Assembly: GCA_022579005.1 (NCBI GenBank)
Contig: MU401932.1
Span: forward strand, 1 to 15,263
Direction of reading: 5' to 3'
Length of the DNA stretch: 15,263 nucleotides
Source: Poronia punctata
Taxonomy: Eukaryota > Ascomycota > Sordariomycetes > Xylariales > Xylariaceae
This document shows positions 9,190 through 15,263 of this stretch, piece after piece. The notes under the pieces are model-generated. The model was not told the origin of the DNA. It did not search any database and saw only the letters and a list, made by a program, of their open reading frames with translations. Numbering within the stretch: the first letter of the stretch is position 1; the number at the start of each line of letters is the position of its first letter. The translations under genes and the position numbers were made by a program.

Positions 9190-10720
9190 AAAAATGTTTA
9201 TTTAAATTAGTTATAAAAGTATAACTATAAGCTTAGTAAAAAATATTGCGCAAATTAGTTTTAGTATGTTTTTTATTATTAAGCAAACTAAGAAAGCTAT
9301 TAGTTATTTTACCTTAAATCTTGTTATAAAGTAGACTTTAAAATATAAAATTAAGTTTAGCTTTAAAAATACTAAACTTAAGCATTTTTGCTAACTTTAA
9401 GCTAGTAGCAAAAGTTGTTAGTATAAGCAAAAAAGCACTAATAGCTTTTTTAAAAGTATAATAAAAGCTGTTAATAAAAGTAATAAAAGTATTACCTTTA
9501 TTACTAAAGCTTATAAAAAAAGCATTAGCTTTATAACTATTAAATTTTTTACTTTTTTAAAAGCTTAAGCTTTTTTTACTATAAAATAAACTGCTTAAGG
9601 TTAAGGTATTAAAAGCATTAGTTTTACTAAAAAAAGCTTTAAAATTAAAAACAATATAATTAGTGCGTGTTAAAATATTATTTTTATTAAAAGTAAGCAA
9701 CTTTAAAAGCAAGAATCTAAGTAATGTAAAGGTAGCAAAACTATTAAAAAAAGCTTAAACAGTAATATTAAGTAGCAAAATGTATTTAAAAAAAGCTTTA
9801 GTAAAAGCAAAAAAAGCAAATATAAAAACTTGCTTTATTTTAGTAAGCTTTTTAAGCTTATTAGCATTAATAATATTAGCTAAAAAAAAAACCTTTTTTA
9901 TACTAAAAAGTATACTTTTAAAAAAAAAGCGCTTTTAAAAAATTAAAAATAAAAAAATTAAAGCTTTTTTTTTAGCATTTTTAGCTTTTTTAGCTTTAGC
10001 TTTTTTAGCTAACTTTGCTATTTTTGCTTTTATATTAGCTATAATAACTGCTTTAGCTTTTTTTACTACTTTATTTACTTTTTGCTTAGCTTTAAGTTAA
10101 GCTTATTTATTTAAAGCCTTTTTTTAAGCTTTATTAGCTTTTTTTTTTGCGTTTTTAGCCTTTTTAGCTTTTTTTTAAGCGTTTAAAAAAGCATTTAATT
10201 TAGCTAAATAAGCATTATAAAATTTGTTTAAAGCTATTAAGTAAGCTTTAAATGTAAATATTTAAGCTATAACTAAATTTTTTTTAGTTAAAAAATCTAT
10301 TTTTTTTTTTATAGCTATAAAAGTAATAAAATTATTATATAAGTTAATAAATAGGACTTTAGTAAAAAATAGTACAAAATTGTTATTATATTAGCTATTA
10401 AAGTTAAAAAAAGCTTAAATAAAAACAAAATTATTTTTATATACTAAGTAAGCTTATAAAAGCTTTAAAAATAAAAAGATAGTATATATATTATTGCTTT
10501 ATAGTTATAGCAAAATTATTTATATTAAGATTTTTAAAAAGTTGTTTAAAGCAAGCTTGTTAACGTTTTTTAATAAAAAAATAAAGCAGCTTATTAAATA
10601 TTAAGTTAAATAATAAGAAAATATTTAAAAAGCCTAAGTTTACTTTAAACTAAGTAGCTTTAATATTAATTTTAAACTATACTAAAGTAATTAGCATAGG
10701 TTTAAAATATATAAAAGCAT
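9190..10720 (-). pseudogene. Antisense relic ORF inside the retrotransposon, unknown, Lys/Ala-rich coiled-coil-like middle
   Basis: On the minus strand, the frame with codons beginning at 10378 can be followed for about 430-510 codons. From about 10480 to 9190 there are only about 15 in-frame stops, nearly all TAA; this composition would give roughly three times as many. A long run from about 9930 to 9755 has none. The N-terminal part includes readable stretches such as FKAYLIALNKFYNAYLAKL (about 10246-10190). The middle, about 10165-9960, alternates Lys and Ala (for example AKIAKLAKKAKAKKAKNAKK) and may once have held Glu, since GAA after T becomes AAA. That suggests a charged coiled coil. 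Downstream the frame is Phe/Ser/Thr-rich. I recognise no family. It lies opposite to gag-pol and between pol and the 3' LTR. It is either an antisense cargo ORF or the relic of a second transposon inserted here. Confidence 0.6.
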
Positions 10721-11253
10721 ATTTAATATACTAAGGATTTATATATAGCTAAAAAAATATAATAATAAGATTAGAAAATAAATAGTTAGCTAACTATATT
10801 AAAGTATAAAAAGCACTAGAAAAAAACTTAAAAAACATACTAAAGGTTTAAAAAAGCTTTTTTTTATTATTTTAATAGCTATACTAATGCTATTAGCTAT
10901 AAAGGGATTAATAAAGGCAGTAAAAAGCTAAAATAACTTTATTTAAAGTAGTTAAAATAGTATTAAAAGCTTAAAAAAAAAAAGAAGCAAAAGGTATAGT
11001 TATAGCTATACTAGGAAATAAAAGTATAAAATATATAAAAAATTTAATTAAAAAACTTAAAAGTTAGCACTTAATAAAAAAAAAGCTAACAATAGTTGCA
11101 AGTACTTTTAAGTATAAGTGTTTAAAGTACTAAAACTTTTATATACTATATAAAAGGTATTTTAAACAAGGACTTAATATAAAAAGTTTAAGTACAAACT
11201 TTATAGCTGCTACTTATATTTTATTTATATAAAACAACTTTACTACTTTAGCT
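10721..11253. other. AT-rich 3' internal region, no gene seen
   Basis: The minus-strand relic frame becomes stop-dense upstream (in its own sense) of about 10740, and I see no other coding relic. A short inverted repeat, agtacttttaa / ttaaagtact, lies at 11101-11131. Otherwise this is AT-rich sequence leading to the 3' LTR. Confidence 0.4.
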
Positions 11254-11273
11254 AGTAAAAAAGCTAAAAAGTA
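11254..11273 (+). other. Candidate degraded polypurine tract
   Basis: A mostly purine stretch (agtaaaaaagctaaaaagta) ends directly at the 3' LTR start, where the primer for plus-strand DNA synthesis is expected. A-rich runs are common in this window, so the support is mainly positional. Confidence 0.4.
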
Positions 11274-11498
11274 TGTTGTAAAAAGGTACCTACTTAATAA
11301 AATACCTTTATAGTTAAGGTTATATGCTTTAGTTAGCACAGCTTTATAAAAGCGTATGCTATAAAGCAAAATCTCTAATCTTATTATAGTTATATAGATT
11401 TTTCTTTTTTAATACATAGTTTATTACAATATAATTAATATAGCTTATACTAAGTTAAGCGCACTGATTCACCTTTTACTAAAGCTCTTATATTTATA
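11274..11498 (+). repeat. 3' LTR
   Basis: The copy is the same length as the 5' LTR and gap-free against it, with about 29 differences, all transitions. It is more AT-rich in its first 80 bp (22 G+C against 34). In the second half the G or C is more often retained here than in the 5' copy, so both copies mutated independently after insertion. It ends TATA where the 5' copy has TGCA. Confidence 0.95.
11345..11352 (+). promoter_or_regulatory. TATA motif of the 3' LTR
   Basis: TATAAAAG occupies the same place in this LTR as in the 5' LTR and is unchanged although its surroundings are mutated. Confidence 0.4.
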
Positions 11499-11514
11499 AG
11501 AATTATTTTATTAT

Positions 11515-13130
11515 TATTACTTATACTTATTACTTTACTTATATTTATATTACCTTTTGCTGCTAAGCTATATTGTAGTTTTTTTATTAAGTATAGTTTT
11601 AGTTGCTTTTATTTTTATATACTTTTTATAGTATATTTGCTTTTAAATATTTATACCTTTTTTTTTTTAGGTTTTGCTTTTATATTAAGCTTTATTATAA
11701 TAGTTACTTTTTTCTTAGCAGTTACTTACTAAGTTGCTTACTAAATAAAAGTATTTTTACTTTTACTACTTTTATTTTTTTTTTAATTTATTTACTTTTT
11801 TTTATTTATATTTTTTATTTTTTACTTTTACTATTTTGCTAAGCTATGCTATAAAAATACTTTTTAGCTTAATAGCTACTTAGTAAATTTTTTACTAAGT
11901 AAAAGTATTTTTATTTTTGCTGCTTTTATTTTTTTTTTAGTTTGTTTACTTTTTTTTATTTATATATTTTATTTTATACTTTTGCTTTTATGCTAAGCTG
12001 CCTTATAAAAAAACTTTTTAGCTTAATAGCTACTTAGTAGTTTTTTTACTAAATAAAAGTATTTTTTCTTTTATTGCTTTTATTTTTTTTTTAGTTTATT
12101 TACTTTTTTTTATTTATATTTTTTATTTTATATATTTGCTTTTTTGCTAAGCTGCCTTATAAAAATACTTTTTAGCTTAATAGCTACTTAGTAGTTTTTT
12201 TATTAAGTAAAAATATTTTTACTTTTGCTGCTTTTATTTTTTTTTTAGTTTATTTACTTTACTTTATTTATATTTTTTATTTTATACTTTTATTTTTTTA
12301 CTTAGCTACTTATAAAAGTACTTTTTAGCTTAATAGCTACTTAGTAGATTTTTTACTAAGTAAAAGTACTTTTTTTTACTAAGCTGCTTTATAAAGATAT
12401 TTTTTAGCTTAATAATTATTTAGTAAATTTTTTACTAAGTAAAAGTATTTTTGCTTTTGTTGCCTTTATTTTTTTTTTAACTTATTTACCTTTTTTTATA
12501 TATATTTTTTATTTTATACTTTTACTATTTTGCTAGCTTGCGCTATAAAAATACTTTTTATTTTAACTATTATTTAGTAGTTTTTTTACTAAGTAAAAGT
12601 ATTTTTACTTTTGCTACCTTTATTTTTTTTTTAGTTTATTTACTTTTTTTTATTTATATATTTTATTTTATGCTTTTGCCCTTGTACTAAGCTGCTTTAT
12701 AAAAAAGCTTTTTAGCTTAATAGCTACTTAGTAGTTTTTTTACTAAGTAAAAGTATTTTTTTTTTTGCTACCTTTATTTTTTTTTTAGTTTATTTATTTT
12801 TTTTTATTTATATTTTTTATTTTATATATTTGCTTTTTTGCTAAGCAGTCTTATAAAAATATTTTTTAGCTTAATAGCTACTTAGTAGATTTTTTATTAA
12901 GTATAAGTACTTTTGCTTTTATTATATTTATTTTTTTTTTAGTTTGTTAACTTTGCTTTATTTATATTTTTTATTTTATACTTTTGCTTTTATGCTAAGC
13001 TGCTTTATAAAAATACTTTTTAGCTTAATAGCTACTTAGTAGATTTTTTACTAAGTATAAGTATTTTTGCTTTTGCTACTTTTATTTTTTTTATAGTTTA
13101 ATTACTTTTTACTATATACTTTTTTTATTA
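11515..13130. repeat. 154-bp tandem satellite array, about ten units
   Basis: The landmark tacttagta recurs with its internal tagta at 11881, 12035, 12189, 12342, 12421, 12575, 12729, 12883 and 13037. Steps are 154, 154, 153, 79, 154, 154, 154 and 154 bp. A diverged unit precedes these (landmark near 11727), and a shortened one lies near 11573. Each unit has a T-rich strand with the order tttttactaagtaaaagtattttt, a pyrimidine-rich block, tttattttatactttt, gctaagctgc, and aatactttttagcttaatagctact. The 79-bp step is a unit that lost about 75 bp. Units differ mainly by C/T and G/A. The array starts within about 20 bp of the 3' LTR. No protein-coding capacity is credible here. Confidence 0.92.
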
Positions 13131-14455
13131 CACTTATATATGTTTATTTTACTATATAGTATAGCTAAATATATAATTTTAAGCTAGTTATTATATATTA
13201 AATTTTTTTAAACTAACTTTTTTTTATTTTAGGTTACATTATTTATATATATTTTCTATTTTTTATTTTTGCTATGCTTAAAGTATTATCTTTTTATACT
13301 AGCAGTATATATTTAAAAACGCTGTCCTTAGTAAGTTTAATTTTTTTGCTATTATAAATTTTATTATATACTAATTAACTAAACCTTATAGTATTTAAAT
13401 ATAAAGTAAAAGCGTTACTTTACACTATACCTAACTTTAACTTAAAATATTAAATTTAATTATAAGTTAACTACTTATTACTATTTTTATTAGTTATATA
13501 TAGCTAACACTTAAACGTTATATAAAAAATGTTTTTTAAAAACAAAAAAAAACTTAGTACTTAACTTACTAAGCATAATGCTAGTAATACTTTAAGCTTT
13601 TTTAACTATTAAATTTAAGCTGTTAGCAGTTTTAATATTTTAAACCTATAACATATTTACTTTAATATATTAAAAATATTAAAAGTTTTTAATTTATTAA
13701 AATAGTAAAAAAAAAATAATTTTTTTTATAAAAAATAGCTTAATAAAATATATAATAGCTATGTTTTTTAAATAAGCTTTTGTATTAAATAGTATAAAGT
13801 TAATATTAATATACTTTAAAAATAAAAGTTATAAAATATTTTTTTAAACTTGTTTTTGTTAGCAAGTTACTTTTATATTATTATTACTGTTTTAAACCTT
13901 TGTTTTTTTTATAATTAGTACTTATAAAACTTAAAAGTTAAGTATAAACTTTGTTTTATAGCTTTAATTACTATAGCTTTAGTTATAAATGCTAGTATAC
14001 TTATAAGTAACTAAAAACAATATTGCATTATAATAATTTTTTAATACGTTTTTTAAACTAATTTATAGTTTTTAGTATTTTTAATATATAATAATACTAT
14101 AAACTACTAAATACTTGCTATATATAATATAAGTAACAATACTGCTTACTAAGTTAATTTAATAAGTACTAATAATAATATAAACAAACGCTACTATTAT
14201 TATTAACGCAACTTAATTAAGTTATTAAAAGCTAATAAATTATGCTTTATTATATATTAAGTTTAAGTATAATTACTAGCGCAAAACTTTTTTTAAGTTT
14301 ATAATTATTATATAATAAAAATAGCATATATATTTTTTATAAAAAACGGTTTACTTATAGTTAATTACTTAGCATTGTATTAAAACTTTAATTTAAATGC
14401 TTAAAAGCATTAAATAGTACTTAACTAAAAAGCTTAAGCTAGCGTACATTTAAGC
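13131..14455. other. AT-rich sequence beyond the satellite, no supportable gene
   Basis: Frames on both strands are closed frequently. Short open runs occur, but none combine length with protein-like composition. I see no RNA gene or extended repeat. Confidence 0.5.
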
Positions 14456-14755
14456 TTACTTTTTTTTAATAATATAAAATATTAAATCTTATCTTTTAGC
14501 AATAGTAGCTTTAAAAGTTTGCTTTTAAGCTTGTTTATATTTAATAAGTTTGCAAAATTAATTATTACTATTAGTTTTAAATTAGTACATGCTAAAAAAA
14601 AAACGCTACTTTTTTATTTATTAAAAAATAAGTTTGCAATATTTTTTTTTAGTAGCTTTTTTAAATTATTTAATAATTAAAAAAAACTATTAGCTAATAT
14701 AGTTTTTAAAAAAAGTTTATAGTATAAAAGCAATATAATTTATTAAGTGCTAATT
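14456..14755 (-). pseudogene. Weak minus-strand coding relic, unknown
   Basis: The minus-strand frame aligned with position 14700 has few stops between about 14740 and 14465 (about 5 in 90 codons, all TAA), including an unbroken stretch of more than 30 codons across 14521-14600. It reads as Leu/Asn/Lys-rich with no motif I recognise. In such AT-rich DNA this could be chance. Confidence 0.25.
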
Positions 14756-14904
14756 ATTTGCTAGCGCTATTTAAACTTGCAAGTATTTATATTTAGTTAT
14801 ATTAATTAGTATGCTTATTTATAGCTATTAAACGTTACTTTAGTGCTATATAGTAATATAATTAAACTTATGCTTACTTTTACTTTTTATAATATATATA
14901 GATT

Positions 14905-15083
14905 TTTTAGCTTTTGCTAAGTTTTTTAACTAATATTTAGTACTATTTTGCAAAATTATAATACTTTGCTTTTTACTAGTTTAGCTTTTTTTTTAGCTAG
15001 CTTTTGCTAAGTTGCTTAATTAACGTTTAATACTATTTTGCAAAATTATAACATTTTACTTTTTACTAGTTTAAATCTTTTTT
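14905..15083. repeat. Two-copy 90-bp tandem duplication
   Basis: The words cttttgctaagtt (14911 and 15001) and tactattttgcaaaattata (14941 and 15031) both recur at exactly 90 bp, and ttttactagttta follows in each copy. The central parts of the two copies are the same length and differ by about eight transitions and one transversion, so the duplication predates some of the C-to-T damage. Confidence 0.85.
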
Positions 15084-15263
15084 ATAATTATAAAGCAAGT
15101 ATAAATATATTTAATTGTTATATTTAAGCAAATATGCTTACGCTTTTACTTTTTAAACTTAGTTTAATATATAGCAGTTTTAACTATAATAATATTATAA
15201 AAAAGCGTTTATATATATTGCTTAAGCGCTATTTTATTTTAAGCAAAAATATTAATAAAGTTT
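15084..15263. other. AT-rich end of window, nothing seen
   Basis: No coding relic, repeat or RNA gene is visible. Confidence 0.5.

Larger units (their letters stand above)
2802..11498 (+). mobile_element. Dead Ty1/copia LTR retrotransposon, 8.7 kb
   Basis: Two 225-bp direct repeats (2802-3026 and 11274-11498) bound the element and align without a gap. Both start TGTTG; the upstream copy ends TGCA and the downstream copy ends TATA at the same place, consistent with G-to-A and C-to-T change of the terminal CA. Between them, a gag-pol relic on the + strand has the copia order, integrase before reverse transcriptase before RNase H. The orientation is also supported by a purine-rich stretch just before the 3' LTR. 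A target-site duplication is uncertain. ATTAT at 2797-2801 matches ATTAT at 11502-11506, but this requires the LTR to run 3 bp past the TGCA end, and the flanks are too AT-rich to decide. No clear tRNA primer-binding site is readable after the 5' LTR. The internal length (8247 bp) includes about 2.9 kb beyond pol that is unusual for copia. Confidence 0.93.

Noticed and set aside
11603..11842. A 79-codon open frame on the + strand starting at TTG
   Set aside because: It consists almost wholly of Phe, Leu, Tyr and Ile from T-rich sequence and lies in the 154-bp tandem array, with no ATG start and no corresponding frame in the other units.
11515..13130. CRISPR-like regular spacing
   Set aside because: The whole 154-bp unit is repeated, so there are no unique spacers; this is a satellite.
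1..15263. Mitochondrial, Plasmodium or Dictyostelium origin suggested by the AT content
   Set aside because: No organelle genes or tRNAs were seen. The transition-only LTR divergence, loss of TG and CA words, and a copia polyprotein with Asp, Gln and Trp codon loss fit a RIP-affected fungal nuclear genome better. This remains an inference.
1..15263. Many TATA-like words and A/T runs as promoters or terminators
   Set aside because: In DNA of about 80% A+T these words are expected everywhere; only the pair conserved between the two LTRs has independent support.

Overview
This window looks like an AT-rich, gene-poor block of a filamentous ascomycete genome that has been heavily altered by repeat-induced point mutation (RIP) or a very similar C-to-T process. 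A hand count of positions 4081-4320 gives 45 G+C in 240 bases (19%). I see no intact gene. Reading frames can still be followed for hundreds of codons, interrupted almost only by TAA and TAG, as expected when CAA, CAG and TGG codons mutate. The fungal assignment is an inference from this pattern and from the type of retrotransposon present.

The centrepiece is a complete but dead Ty1/copia LTR retrotransposon at 2802-11498. Its two 225-bp LTRs align without a gap. By hand I count about 29 differences between them, all transitions. Inside, on the + strand, one reading frame (codons starting at multiples of 3) can be followed from about 3303 to 8350 without an evident indel. It passes through gag-like sequence, the integrase zinc-binding region and core, reverse transcriptase and RNase H. 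The catalytic Asp codons of RT and RNase H now read Asn.

Between the end of pol and the 3' LTR lie about 2.9 kb that a copia element does not normally carry. This part holds a long relic frame on the minus strand (about 10720 down to 9190), with a Lys/Ala-rich middle, which I cannot identify. A weaker + strand relic lies at 8401-8790. These may be an extra cargo ORF or a nested insertion.

Upstream of the element, 301-1380 holds another + strand relic frame with a basic Lys/Ala-rich C-terminus, also unidentified, followed by a small minisatellite at 1441-1550. Immediately downstream of the 3' LTR is a 154-bp tandem satellite (about 11515-13130), about ten units with one half-length unit; most units carry a 9-bp inverted repeat. 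A two-copy 90-bp tandem duplication lies at 14905-15083. The remaining stretches are AT-rich sequence in which I see no supportable gene.
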